A stretch of DNA of 64,000 nucleotides from UBA5614 sp963667535 (GCA_963667535.2 CAXXDU010000002.1:2914001-2978000); one strand, 5' to 3'; shown: positions 54,874-64,000, numbered from the stretch's first letter. Made by a program: numbers and translations. The notes: a model not told the origin generated them from the sequence alone.

Positions 54874-56499
54874 TTATTTCAGCATGATCATTTTATTGGT
54901 TATTACTCTTTCCGGAGTGGTGAGTTTATAGAAATACATTCCGGATGAAACAGATTTTCCATTATCATCCTTTCCATTCCAGATGATTGAATGCTTACCC
55001 TTGGCTTGAGTTCCGTTTACAAGAGTTCTTACTTTTTGTCCTTTGATATTGAATATCTCCAGATTACATTTCATTTTATGTGGAAAAGAACAAGTTATCG
55101 TAGTTGAAGACTTAAAAGGATTGGGATAGCAATAGGTGTCTGCATCAGGTACTGGAATTGTCTCATCATCATTCCCCACATATTGCTCAGACAATATGCA
55201 AGCATAATTGGATAGATAATTTTGTGAATAATCATTTTTATAAACAAAGAATTCCGGATAACCATCCTGATTCATATCTCCAAGGTAATACCCATAGCCA
55301 TATCCACTTAAGTCTGTTTGTCCGGAACTAATAAAGTCATAAATCAAATCTAAAGTGGGATTAGTCTGCTTATGCACCAGAAAGTTTCCGTTTTCAATTC
55401 CTCCTTCTGTCATAGACATTTGCTGCATACAAAAATCAGAATAGGAGTCATTGTTCACATTGCAATAACTTATTAGTTTTTCGCCTCCAAACATTGGAAG
55501 GTAGTAATCCTGAATGTCTAATGAATCTAAAATGCTACAACCATAAATCACTCTTAACATTGGACCCAATGAAGTTCCCATCAAGATCAATATATCTTCA
55601 TAGCCATCTCCATTCAGGTCACCATTGGCTACTACCTTACCTAATTGACTACTGCTACTACCTAAGATTATCTCAAAAGCCGAAATGTTACTCAGGCTAT
55701 CGCCTCCTGAATGAATATCCAAGGCAATATCATAATTATACTCATCTATAACATTGATTCTTTTGGTCAGAATGATGTCATCTTTTCCATCGCCGTTAAT
55801 GTCCCCTGTTGTCAACCTTTCCCCAAAACTTTCATGCATTACAGTACCCCGTTTATTGAAGGCACAAGTTGTGTTGAACTGCTGTCCTCCCAGAAATGCC
55901 CAAACATGTCCAAACCAATAATCCTGAGGACCATCACCATTAACAACCAAGTCGTCATAGCCATCTCCATTCAGGTCACAATCTGTAAGAACACGTTGTC
56001 CGAAGCGTAAACAGGTATCATCAAAATCATCATAATCTGAACCAAACAGAGTCAAATCGGGTTGGGAAGATAATGTTGTGCCACCATAATATATGGATAC
56101 AGCGCCTGTTGCCCAGATATCATAGTTTGATGAACCTACGACCAGGTCGTCTATCCCGTCACCGTTCAAATCTCCGCCATAAGAAACTGCGAATCCATAC
56201 CACCCATACAGATTGCTGGGAGGAGTCAATATCTGGTCAGGTTGGGTCGTGCTATCCGGGATATTGTGATAGATATAGATTTGGGCATACCCACCACCTG
56301 CAATATTATTATCTACCACAGAATAAATCAAATCAGGATGACCATCTCCATTAATATCTCCGTTAGCTATTACATTGGGAATAAAATTACAGTTATTGGG
56401 ATAAGTAATCCGGGATATTTCCTGTAGTGCAGTCTGGCTTAATAACAGATATGGGCATAATAAAGTGAAAGCTAATGCCATAGACCTGAGTAATTTCAT
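54874..56499 (-). CDS. Secreted FG-GAP (integrin alpha-like) repeat protein with sorting domain
   Basis: A 541-aa exported protein. After the signal peptide (~1-21) come at least six FG-GAP/VCBS-type repeats, each with a calcium-binding D-x-N-G-D-G motif (GDINGDGHPDLIYS, GDLNGDGIDDLVVG, CDLNGDGYDDLVVN, GDINGDGKDDIILT, GDLNGDGYEDILIL, GDMNQDGYPEFFVY), forming a predicted propeller. The C-terminus is a sorting domain (CYPNPFKSS...WNGKDDNGKSVSSG...NKMIMLK). The ATG at 56499 has GGAGG 7 nt upstream. Likely a surface adhesin or scaffold. Confidence 0.9.
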   Translation of the reverse strand: MKLLRSMALAFTLLCPYLLLSQTALQEISRITYPNNCNFIPNVIANGDINGDGHPDLIYSVVDNNIAGGGYAQIYIYHNIPDSTTQPDQILTPPSNLYGWYGFAVSYGGDLNGDGIDDLVVGSSNYDIWATGAVSIYYGGTTLSSQPDLTLFGSDYDDFDDTCLRFGQRVLTDCDLNGDGYDDLVVNGDGPQDYWFGHVWAFLGGQQFNTTCAFNKRGTVMHESFGERLTTGDINGDGKDDIILTKRINVIDEYNYDIALDIHSGGDSLSNISAFEIILGSSSSQLGKVVANGDLNGDGYEDILILMGTSLGPMLRVIYGCSILDSLDIQDYYLPMFGGEKLISYCNVNNDSYSDFCMQQMSMTEGGIENGNFLVHKQTNPTLDLIYDFISSGQTDLSGYGYGYYLGDMNQDGYPEFFVYKNDYSQNYLSNYACILSEQYVGNDDETIPVPDADTYCYPNPFKSSTTITCSFPHKMKCNLEIFNIKGQKVRTLVNGTQAKGKHSIIWNGKDDNGKSVSSGMYFYKLTTPERVITNKMIMLK

Positions 56500-56669
56500 A
56501 TCATTACCTCCATGCACTTCATGAAAAGAAATATGAGCATGCCATAAACAATCTATAATAGGTAGTTCCGCTTATAACTGACCCAAACATACTTCCTTAA
56601 TGTTGCTTACATTATCAATTAAACCTATTCTAAAAACGAAGTTTATATAAATATCAACTACTATCGTAT

Positions 56670-56915
56670 TCTGCCAAGTACCTCTTTTCTTGCTCTTATG
56701 TTCTCTATATGTGTTGTGTTTGACGCAGGGAGTCATCAGGGAGTCTGCAGGGAGTTTGCAGAGACTCTAGTCCCCGATGACTTCCTGAAGATTCTCTTTA
56801 GAGCCTTTGTCAAATCCTCTGGTCAGTTAAGGTATAAACAGGGGATTAACAAGGGATAATAAGCAAGTTAGGATAGAGAAAGAGAAAGAGAAATAGGGAG
56901 AAGAAGAACAAGAAG
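56670..56915 (+). repeat. Dispersed structured element, copy 4 (11-nt phased palindrome)
   Basis: Homologue of copy 1: the palindrome 56719-56814 is again 96 bp and closed by TTTGAC/GTCAAA. GGG runs start at 56728, 56739 and 56750, and C-starting units follow at 56772, then every 11 nt. Leader (tcttttcttgctctta), trailer (tctggtcagttaaggtataaacagg) and purine tail match copy 1. The gggagtcatca unit is first here but second in copy 1. Confidence 0.82.
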
Positions 56916-57106
56916 TATGTAGTTCTGCATTTATGCAGGATGGTAATTGTTTATCACGATGTATTATTTATGGTTGTAGCATAACCGTCCCGGTTGTCAG
57001 TTGTTGATGGCATCTTGCCATCAGGAGAAACAGATTAGACGATATTTTTAGCAACCAGGATGGTCGCATAACAGACAAGCAAGATGCTTATGCTACAAGT
57101 ATCCGG

Positions 57107-57214
57107 CAAGTAATCAGTCTTATCATCATCTTTGTATTAACTTGCTTGATGCTTAGTAGTTTCAGTAAGCATACCCCAGGTGGACCCCGGGAGGATAGTA
57201 AGACTGATTACTTG
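57107..57214. repeat. Phased 11-nt repeat element closed by a 16-bp perfect inverted repeat (copy 5)
   Basis: caagtaatcagtctta (57107-57122) is the exact reverse complement of taagactgattacttg (57199-57214). Between them C-initial units start at 57119, 57130, 57141, 57152, 57163, 57174 and 57185, each 11 nt apart, including CCCC at 57174 and 57185. There is no open frame. Confidence 0.75.
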
Positions 57215-57246
57215 AAGGGTTAGGGAATATTATATATTGTGTATTG

Positions 57247-57476
57247 TGCTGTCCTACGGGGCGTAGGTTACCTACCTCAGGTGACCAGGAATGCTGACGC
57301 TCACTTGCTAAATACGTTTGGACAGCTTTGGAAAGCTATCCTACATCGTAGGTTACCTGCCTCAGGTTACCAAAGATAGCTGTGCATTGTGTAAAACACG
57401 TTTGGACAACCGGGGCGGTTATCCTACAGTTATAACAACGTAAGTAAATTACAAAACCGCCTGAAGGCGGGACTAC
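57247..57476. repeat. Second array of GTTTGGACA...TATCCTAC repeats
   Basis: Copies start at 57316 and 57400, with interleaved gtaggttacctgcctcagg phrases and the same closing accgcctgaaggcgggact as at 20110-20126. The remaining gap to 57717 contains a ctctgcggttctgcgtta phrase and no gene. Confidence 0.72.
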
Positions 57477-57717
57477 ATACTTATACTCTCTCTGCGGTTC
57501 TGCGTTAAAATACCGGACTTCGGAATGCGTCAACTGTAAAGGTTTTAGCTGAAGTCTGAAATTCCCTTTTCAATGGTATCAATATTTCACCTTACGGGGA
57601 ATTTTAAACTCCAGCTATTCGCTTACTCCATTTCGCACAGTCTCCAGGTTGGGTATGACTGATGGATTACTTCACATTAGCTTCCGGAAAAATAGCATAA
57701 ATAGTCTGATAATGTGC

Positions 57718-57746
57718 TTGACACTATTTGATATCAATTCAATGAT
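57718..57746 (+). promoter_or_regulatory. Sigma70-like promoter for the Ig-repeat protein gene
   Basis: TTGACA (57718-57723), a 17-nt spacer and AATGAT (57741-57746), 37 bp before the ATG at 57784. The bases before TTGACA (GTGC) resemble other promoters here. Confidence 0.65.
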
Positions 57747-57783
57747 TAATTTAATAGATTAACTGCATAATTCTGGAGGCAAT

Positions 57784-60700
57784 ATGTTCAGATTTTGGAT
57801 TACGTTATTCCTGCTAATTTCAGTTACAGTATGCTTTGCAGGCACTACAGGCAAAGAAAAAAACGAAAACGGGAAAGTCTTTGCTAATGCAAATGTCACG
57901 GTGCATAAAGACAACAAGCGTGTCCCCGGTGTTATGCCATCTTCTGACAGAACCAACGGTGGACCGGATGCCTGGGGCTACACATATTTGGACAGCTATT
58001 CCATTGGTGGTCCGGAACATAATTGGGTGGACATTTCCGCAATCGGGACATCAGCACCAATACAATCCGGTACGGTTGATGATGGTTTCACGGGTGAGAT
58101 ATCTCTCGGATATAGTTTCCCCTATTATGATAATTACTTCGACAGTTTTAAAATAGGCTCTAATGGCTTTATTACTTTCAACACTGCTACAACAGACTAT
58201 GCCTGGAGCAATAGCGATATACCAAATTCCAGCCAACCCAACAACATCATAGCACCGTTTTGGGATGATTTGATTTCAACAAACATCAGATACTATAATT
58301 CTGCACAGGGCATGGTTATTGCATGGTTAGGTTCAACCCGCTATGATGAAAGTGGTCAAACCTACACATTTGAAGCTATTTTGCATACAAATGGCAATGT
58401 AGAGTTTAGTTATCAGGCAATGGGAGCAACACTTTCCAGCAGCACAACCGGCATCGAAAACAGTGATGGCAGCATTGGCTTAAAGGCAGCCTATAACAGC
58501 TCGTATCTGAGTTCGAATCTGACTGTTTTATTCACTTATCCCCAGCCCAATGTTCACCTGCTAAACCCCAATACCGGCGGTACTTTTTATCATGGTTCAA
58601 TCTGTGAAATCAGTTGGGAATTCTTTCATCTCTCCTCCCCGGATATTACCCTGCAGTATACCACAGATAACGGAATGAACTGGAATCTGATCGATGAAGG
58701 TTTACACGGAACATCCTACGCATGGGAAATACCTTATGTCAATTCTACTCAGTGTTTGGTGCGTGTATTTGCAGAAGAATGGTTTAGCGGTCACTCCTAT
58801 TATGACCAAAGTGACTGGACATTTACCATAGGACCTCTGCCTCATGTAATAAATCTGCTGCAACCCAATGGCGGTGAAGCATTAATTCAGGATTCCACTT
58901 ATGTAATTACCTGGTCAACCCAGAATATAACCAGCACAGAAACTTCTGTCTATTTTTCATCTGACAACGGCAGCACCTGGGAAGTCCCTGAAGGAACACC
59001 CGGTGACCATTCATTTGCCTGGATTGTTCCTCATATCAATTCTACGACCTGTCTGGTCAAAGTTTATAATACAGACTTTATTAATTCCTACAGCGCCACT
59101 GATGTTAGCAATGCAGTCTTTTCTATCATCCCGCTGCCCAGAACCATTCACCTTTTGCAACCCAATGGCGGTGAAGCATTGATTCAGGATTCCACTTATG
59201 TAATTACCTGGTCAACCCAGAATATAACCAGCCCGGAAACTTCTGTCTATTTTTCATCCGACAATGGCAGCACCTGGGAAGTCCCGGAAGGAACACCCGG
59301 TGACCATTCATTTGCCTGGATTGTTCCTCATATCAATTCTACGACCTGTCTGGTCAAAGTTTATAATACAGACTTTATTAATTCCTACAGCGCCACTGAT
59401 GTTAGCAATGCAGTCTTTTCTATCATCCCGCTGCCCAGAACCATTCACCTTTTGCAACCCAATGGCGGAGTAATCGTGTATCAGGGTATCACCTATGAAA
59501 TACAGTGGGAAACTGAGAATTTGACGGGATACATCCCAAATGTATATTTTTCTTCGGACAATGGCACTTCCTGGGAAGAGACAGAGGGTACTTATGGTAG
59601 CGATAACCACTCCTTCCTCTGGCTTGTACCATACGTCAATTCCACCCAATGTCTGATTAAACTGGATGTTTATGATGATATCACTCTGCTACACGTTTGG
59701 GATACCAGCGATGCTGTTTTTGAAATTGCTCCGCCCCCCAGAGCAATTCATCTGTTGCAACCCAATGGTGGAGAAACACTATATCAGGATGACACCTACG
59801 AAATCAGGTGGGAAACAGCTTATATATCAGACCCGGGTGCACTTGTTTACTATTCACCTGATAACGGCAGCACCTGGGAAGTAGCTGAAGGCACCATCGG
59901 ATCCCGTTCCTTTGCCTGGACAGTTCCTCACATAAATTCTACTGATTGTCTGGTTAAAGTATACAATACTGATATAATAGAATCTTATCATGTCACTGAT
60001 ATCAGCGACGCTGTATTTACCATTACACAAGCGCCTCCATCCATTAGTGTCCTGCAGCCAAATGGCAGCGAGGAATTATTTTTTGGCTCTACGTACAGAA
60101 TCACCTGGAATATCCAACACTTTTCCCCTACCTCGACTATGCTATATTACTCCATTGATAATGGACTGAACTGGGTTTACCTGACGATCACTACGGGAAT
60201 GTATTATGATTGGACAGTTCCAGACACTGAATCAGCAGTATGTCTGGTAAAGGTAGTGGCAATCAATGGTATGGTTGGCATTACAGATATCAGTAACAGT
60301 ATATTTTATATATCCCCTCCCCCGCCATCTGTTACATTGATTGGTCCCAATGGCGGAGAGACCTTGAGACAGGGGCAGACCTACGAAATAAGCTGGAGTG
60401 TTTACGATTTTGATGCGGGGAATGCTTCTTTATCTTTATCAGAGGATAATGGCATGAGTTGGACTTTGATTGGAGATGCTACCGGAACAACTTATAGCTG
60501 GACAGTCCCTACAGTTATTTCCGATAGTTGCCTCATCCGGGTTGAGCAATTTGATATCTCAAATATGCTTGAGCTTATCGATATCAGTAATAATGTCTTT
60601 TCAATAACTGTACCTGAACCTTCCATTGTGTTGGTTCAACCCAATGGGGGTGAAGACCTTGCCTCCGGCTCTACGTATAGAGTAACCTGGAATATCCAGC

Positions 60701-61152
60701 ACTTTCCCTCAGCTTCATCATCACTATATTATTCAACCGATAACGGTCTTAGCTGGAATTTTATTGCAAACACTACGGATTCCTATTATGATTGGAGCGT
60801 TCCAAGCGTGGAATCAACAGAATGCCTGGTGAAAGTCATAGCAATCAAGGGCATGGCCGGAGTGATAGATATCAGCAATAGTGCGTTTACAATCCACATT
60901 CCGATAGTGCCTCTAACTGCCCCACCGGTTATTCATATTGCTATAGATTCAGAAAGTGGCGATGTTACTCTAACCTGGAGTGCCTCAGACGGAAATCCAA
61001 CCGGCTATTTTGTTTATAGAAGTAATGAACCAATGTTTTTACCTGAAAGCAGAGAGCTTATTAGTACAAGAACCGCTGCCCAGACTTTTTATACAGACGC
61101 AAACAACATTGGAAGTCCGATACATTTCTATAGAGTTTCAGCATATAAGTAA
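57784..61152 (+). CDS. Secreted protein with eight 'PNGGE' Ig-like repeats
   Basis: A 1122-aa exported protein. After the signal peptide (~1-19), residues 20-50 look like a decayed remnant of the carboxypeptidase-regulatory-like domain of the next gene. A beta-rich NIDO-like domain follows (~60-255), then eight ~95-100-aa Ig-like repeats beginning with L-x-PNGGE and containing ITW, a Y-S-x-DNG-x-W strand and a W-x-VP turn, as in Kre9/KNH-type domains, and a final FN3 domain. Repeats 2 and 3 are almost identical (see findings). It has no type IX-like sorting domain. GGAGG precedes the ATG. An adhesive stalk is inferred. Confidence 0.85.
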   Translation: MFRFWITLFLLISVTVCFAGTTGKEKNENGKVFANANVTVHKDNKRVPGVMPSSDRTNGGPDAWGYTYLDSYSIGGPEHNWVDISAIGTSAPIQSGTVDDGFTGEISLGYSFPYYDNYFDSFKIGSNGFITFNTATTDYAWSNSDIPNSSQPNNIIAPFWDDLISTNIRYYNSAQGMVIAWLGSTRYDESGQTYTFEAILHTNGNVEFSYQAMGATLSSSTTGIENSDGSIGLKAAYNSSYLSSNLTVLFTYPQPNVHLLNPNTGGTFYHGSICEISWEFFHLSSPDITLQYTTDNGMNWNLIDEGLHGTSYAWEIPYVNSTQCLVRVFAEEWFSGHSYYDQSDWTFTIGPLPHVINLLQPNGGEALIQDSTYVITWSTQNITSTETSVYFSSDNGSTWEVPEGTPGDHSFAWIVPHINSTTCLVKVYNTDFINSYSATDVSNAVFSIIPLPRTIHLLQPNGGEALIQDSTYVITWSTQNITSPETSVYFSSDNGSTWEVPEGTPGDHSFAWIVPHINSTTCLVKVYNTDFINSYSATDVSNAVFSIIPLPRTIHLLQPNGGVIVYQGITYEIQWETENLTGYIPNVYFSSDNGTSWEETEGTYGSDNHSFLWLVPYVNSTQCLIKLDVYDDITLLHVWDTSDAVFEIAPPPRAIHLLQPNGGETLYQDDTYEIRWETAYISDPGALVYYSPDNGSTWEVAEGTIGSRSFAWTVPHINSTDCLVKVYNTDIIESYHVTDISDAVFTITQAPPSISVLQPNGSEELFFGSTYRITWNIQHFSPTSTMLYYSIDNGLNWVYLTITTGMYYDWTVPDTESAVCLVKVVAINGMVGITDISNSIFYISPPPPSVTLIGPNGGETLRQGQTYEISWSVYDFDAGNASLSLSEDNGMSWTLIGDATGTTYSWTVPTVISDSCLIRVEQFDISNMLELIDISNNVFSITVPEPSIVLVQPNGGEDLASGSTYRVTWNIQHFPSASSSLYYSTDNGLSWNFIANTTDSYYDWSVPSVESTECLVKVIAIKGMAGVIDISNSAFTIHIPIVPLTAPPVIHIAIDSESGDVTLTWSASDGNPTGYFVYRSNEPMFLPESRELISTRTAAQTFYTDANNIGSPIHFYRVSAYK
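58857..59450 (+). repeat. 297-bp in-frame tandem duplication
   Basis: Two copies start at 58857 and 59154. By eye they differ at about seven positions, all in the first ~130 bp; the remainder appears identical. Each encodes one 99-aa Ig-like repeat. Confidence 0.9.
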
Positions 61153-61199
61153 ATGAAACAGGGTTAATCAATCCTGCTTGTTACCCGGGAATTTATTCC

Positions 61200-61233
61200 T
61201 TGACGGTTTTGTGTAATTATGCAGATATATATT
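61200..61233 (+). promoter_or_regulatory. Possible promoter upstream of the vWA gene
   Basis: TTGACG at 61200-61205 followed by an AT-rich block (atatatatt, 61225-61233). Spacing to the best TATA-like hexamer is 20 bp or more, so this is weak. Confidence 0.3.
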
Positions 61234-61267
61234 ATGCAACCATAATGACTTTTTTATTGGAGGCAAT

Positions 61268-63400
61268 ATGTTCAGATTTTGGATTACGTTATTCCTGCTA
61301 ATTTCAGTTACAGTATGCATTGCAGGCACTACAGGCAAACTGGCCGGCAAAGTAAAAAGTGAAAATGGAAAAGCTTTGGCTTATGTAGATATCTATGTTA
61401 CCCAAAACAACAAACGTATAACAGGCACTCAGTCCAAAGAAAACGGAACCTACATGATTATTAATATCCCTCCCGGAGTATTTGATGTCATGTATCAATT
61501 GCAAGGTTATGCTGGAGTAAAAGTAACCGGAGTGCAGATTAAAGTAGATGCTACTACTACACAGAACGTTACAATACCAAAAAAGACAATCAAGTTGAAC
61601 AACGTCATTATTCCAGCAACACAATCAAAGGTCAATAAAGACAAATCAGGTCAGGCAAACGGCGCTGTTGAGAAACCTGTCATTGATATCCAGATTAGTG
61701 ATGAATTAGCCGGAAGTGCTGCCGGGGATTTATCTTTACAGGAAATGTCACTTAAACAATATTCTGGTTCATCAGGATCGGGTAGTTCTTACGGTAATTC
61801 ATTTCACAACAATAGGTCTTATGAACAGATAGTTGACCCCGGAGTTCCACATTATATTGACAAATATGGTTATGAGCGGCATGATTATGATTTTGGCTGC
61901 CGTTACTTCCATCATTATATGCCGCCACCTCCTCCTCCTCCAATCCAATACAACACGGAAGATTATGCCAAAGTGATAGAGAATGCTTTTAAATACACGC
62001 TGGCAGAACCGCTCAGTACTTTCTCCATCGATGTCGATACTGCCTGCTATACCAATATCAAGCGCATGATTGAAGCTCATCAGTTACCGGAAAGAAGTTA
62101 CGTCAGGATTGAAGAACTGCTCAATTTTTTTAAGTATGATTATCCCCAACCCAAGGATGAACATCCCTTTGCTGTTTATACTGAGCAAGGCAGTTGTCCG
62201 TGGAATAGTAAGCATCAGCTCTTGCAAATAGGACTTCAGGGCAAGGATATTGATTTCAGCAAAGCTCCCAACAGTAATCTGGTCTTTCTGCTGGATGTCT
62301 CAGGCTCTATGATTGATGCTAATAAACTTACCTTAGTCAAAGAATCCATGAAGCTTTTGGTCAAGCAGTTACGTGCTGAGGACAAGGTTTCTATTGTAAC
62401 CTATTCATCAGAAACATCTGTAGTTCTTCCTTCTACCTCCGGCAGCCATAAAACTACTATCATTAACGCTATAAACCAGCTTTCAGCAGGAGGTTCCACC
62501 GCCGGAGGAGCAGGTCTGGAACTGGCATACAGGACAGCAGCTCAGAATTTTATGCAGGAAGGTAACAACAGGATAATCCTCTGCACTGATGGTGACTTTA
62601 ATACAGGCAACTTTGCCAATGAAGACATGGAAAAACTCGTTACTCAAAAAAGAGTCGAGGGTGTTTATCTCACTGTTCTGGGCTTTGGTGTGGGCAATAT
62701 CAAAGACAGCAAGATGGAACTGATGGCTGATAAGGGTAATGGTAATTATGCCTATATTGATAACCTGTTGGAAGCACATCGGGTGTTGGTCAAAGAAATG
62801 GGTGGAACTCTGTTTAACATTGCCAAAGACGTTAAACTGCAACTGGAATTTAATCCTTCCAAAGTGAAAGCTTACCGTTTGATTGGCTATGAAAACCGCA
62901 TAATGCAGGCAGAAGACTTTAATAATGATAAAAAAGATGCGGGTGAACTGGGAGCAGGTCACTCAGTCACAGCTTTATACGAATTAGTTCCCGGTAATTC
63001 TGAAGAGAAGATAGACGATATTGACCCGCTTAAATACCAGAAAGTAGAGCTGACTGATGAAGCAATAAAAAACGATGAACTACTTACTGTGAAGATGCGC
63101 TATAAAAAGCCCGATGCAGATGAAAGCATACTCATGACCAAGATTGTTAATAACAACCTGATCTCTGATAAAGAAACCAGCGACACCTTCCGTTTTGCTG
63201 CAGCAGTTGCAGGTTATGGACTATTACTCAAGGATTCACAATACAAAGCTGACTGCAATTGGAGACAAGTCATAGAACTGGCAAACGGAGCAATCGGCAA
63301 AGACCCGGATGGCTACCGCAGAGAATTCATCACTTTGTCCGAACAAGCCAGAGACTTGATGCAAAATCATCATAATGACCATATAGACTATAGAGAATAA
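61268..63400 (+). CDS. Exported von Willebrand factor A protein (YfbK-like) with CarboxypepD_reg domain
   Basis: A 710-aa exported protein: signal peptide (~1-19), a carboxypeptidase-regulatory-like beta-sandwich (~24-110), a low-complexity Gly/Ser/Tyr and poly-Pro linker (~165-226), a vWF_N segment (EPLSTFSIDVDTACYTNIKR, ~247), a vWA domain with an intact MIDAS DVSGSM (343-348) and TDGDFNTG, then a DUF3520-like C-terminal region. Such proteins are common in Bacteroidetes and Planctomycetes; function is unknown. GGAGG precedes the ATG. Its first ~80 bp are almost identical to those of the upstream gene. Confidence 0.9.
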   Translation: MFRFWITLFLLISVTVCIAGTTGKLAGKVKSENGKALAYVDIYVTQNNKRITGTQSKENGTYMIINIPPGVFDVMYQLQGYAGVKVTGVQIKVDATTTQNVTIPKKTIKLNNVIIPATQSKVNKDKSGQANGAVEKPVIDIQISDELAGSAAGDLSLQEMSLKQYSGSSGSGSSYGNSFHNNRSYEQIVDPGVPHYIDKYGYERHDYDFGCRYFHHYMPPPPPPPIQYNTEDYAKVIENAFKYTLAEPLSTFSIDVDTACYTNIKRMIEAHQLPERSYVRIEELLNFFKYDYPQPKDEHPFAVYTEQGSCPWNSKHQLLQIGLQGKDIDFSKAPNSNLVFLLDVSGSMIDANKLTLVKESMKLLVKQLRAEDKVSIVTYSSETSVVLPSTSGSHKTTIINAINQLSAGGSTAGGAGLELAYRTAAQNFMQEGNNRIILCTDGDFNTGNFANEDMEKLVTQKRVEGVYLTVLGFGVGNIKDSKMELMADKGNGNYAYIDNLLEAHRVLVKEMGGTLFNIAKDVKLQLEFNPSKVKAYRLIGYENRIMQAEDFNNDKKDAGELGAGHSVTALYELVPGNSEEKIDDIDPLKYQKVELTDEAIKNDELLTVKMRYKKPDADESILMTKIVNNNLISDKETSDTFRFAAAVAGYGLLLKDSQYKADCNWRQVIELANGAIGKDPDGYRREFITLSEQARDLMQNHHNDHIDYRE

Positions 63401-63509
63401 TATTGGGTGAAATTGTTGCGTTGCCTGATTTCTGAACTGGACATAAACCTAGATAACTATGCACACTAAGGATTATAAACACAAGTAGTTAAGTCTCTAA
63501 AAAAAGCGC

Positions 63510-63538
63510 TTGACAAGGAAATACAAGTATACACATTT
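63510..63538 (+). promoter_or_regulatory. Possible promoter of the last gene
   Basis: A perfect TTGACA (63510-63515, preceded by GCGC) but a poor -10 (acattt) at 17-bp spacing. It lies about 120 bp before the ATG at 63634. Confidence 0.35.
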
Positions 63539-63633
63539 TGTACTTAGTTGAAATCCACACTCGCATATTCGAATTCGCCTTGTATACTACCCAATTTTTC
63601 TATCAAACTAATTCTTTTATGGGAGGAACCAAG

Positions 63634-64000
63634 ATGAAGAAGCCAATGTTTTTTTGTTTTCAACCTGGATTGCTATTGCTGTTTGTTATTTTTTTAATGT
63701 TGCCTGTAGTTAGTAATGCACAGGCGCTCCTCACATTTCATTTCGATGATATAAAATCATGGGACCCAACCGGACCCTGGGGTTTTGATGCAGATGCTCC
63801 CGGTTTTGTCACAGATGATTCAAACTGTTTCACGTATTGTAATACATTCGGGTATACCTGGCATAATTATGCTTACAAGTTTTTCGGTCCTGATGCCGTC
63901 ACTGTTTCAAGCTGTGAATTCGAGAATATGGCATTGGTAGCTGACCCGGACGATGTAACCATCGACTTTCAGCAGTATAATCTGTCAGGTCATGACAAGT
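63634..64000 (+). CDS. Secreted protein, 3'-truncated by window edge
   Basis: An open frame from an ATG with GGGAGG 8 nt upstream runs to the window end without a stop (122 codons). It starts with a clear signal peptide: Met-Lys-Lys, a long Leu/Phe/Val core and an SNAQA cleavage site near residue 31. The visible mature part is rich in Asp, Trp and aromatic residues (FHFDDIKSWDPTGPWGFD) and has several cysteines. The sequence up to the edge suggests an extracellular beta-sandwich domain, but no family is recognised. Confidence 0.75.
   Translation, partial: MKKPMFFCFQPGLLLLFVIFLMLPVVSNAQALLTFHFDDIKSWDPTGPWGFDADAPGFVTDDSNCFTYCNTFGYTWHNYAYKFFGPDAVTVSSCEFENMALVADPDDVTIDFQQYNLSGHDK

Noticed and set aside
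57480..57620. Possible small gene or riboswitch before the Ig-repeat protein
   Set aside because: No frame with a ribosome-binding site, no known riboswitch core recognised; the phrases look like dispersed repeat debris.

Overview
The window is about 64 kb of a fairly AT-rich bacterial chromosome. It most likely comes from Candidatus Cloacimonadota or a close FCB-group relative. This is an inference from gene content: four secreted proteins end in a type IX-like C-terminal sorting domain (a YPNPF-type motif, then an Ig-like fold closing with WNGKD-like and G-(I/M)-YF residues and a final basic-hydrophobic tail). There are also many Omp28/TlpA-type proteins, FN3-rich adhesins and lipoproteins. 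No rRNA, tRNA, CRISPR array or complete transposase gene was seen.

Region 1 (1-13490) is housekeeping on the + strand: tsf-pyrH-frr with a terminator, a 44-bp tandem repeat, dapA, an M16 peptidase followed by rsgA-nadK-recN in tight coupling, a DUF4349-like membrane protein, an NfeD/SPFH pair, and enolase. Region 2 (13510-14206, - strand) is a HEPN/MNT toxin-antitoxin pair with all the diagnostic residues. Region 3 (14632-18480) is a large secreted adhesin-like protein. Region 4 (18481-20136) is a 1.6-kb gene-free tract full of structured repeats. Region 5 (20202-24481) holds an LPP20-like lipoprotein, mltG-ruvX with two NTF2-like lipoproteins, and a divergent patatin gene. Region 6 (24468-26258) has a LolC/E-type permease and a ferritin-like protein.

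Region 7 (26437-35076, - strand) is a six-gene operon running DsbD, Omp28-type lipoprotein, TlpA, predicted outer-membrane barrel, Omp28-like protein with a sorting domain, and a secreted C10 cysteine protease. It reads as a thiol-redox export system linked to a secreted thiol protease. Region 8 (35901-45416, - strand) is the cell-shape operon mreB-mreC-(CofE-like)-mreD-mrdA-rodA, followed by a lipoprotein, dtd and an EamA transporter. DUF2809 and AEC transporter genes lie upstream. Region 9 (45574-50689) has three lipoproteins sharing one leader and CHB_HEX module. Region 10 (50871-64000) has a DUF47 protein, a metalloprotease/propeller/barrel fusion, an FG-GAP protein, an Ig-repeat protein and a vWA protein that share a nearly identical signal-peptide DNA segment, and an incomplete secreted protein at the window end.

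The most unusual signal is non-coding. Gene-free tracts near 18.7-20.1, 35.2-35.7 and 56.6-57.5 kb carry long imperfect palindromes built from units repeated every 11 nt, with GGG runs phased in the left arm and CCC-like runs in the right arm of most copies. Unit sequences differ between copies while the architecture and flanks persist. I know no described family that fits this.
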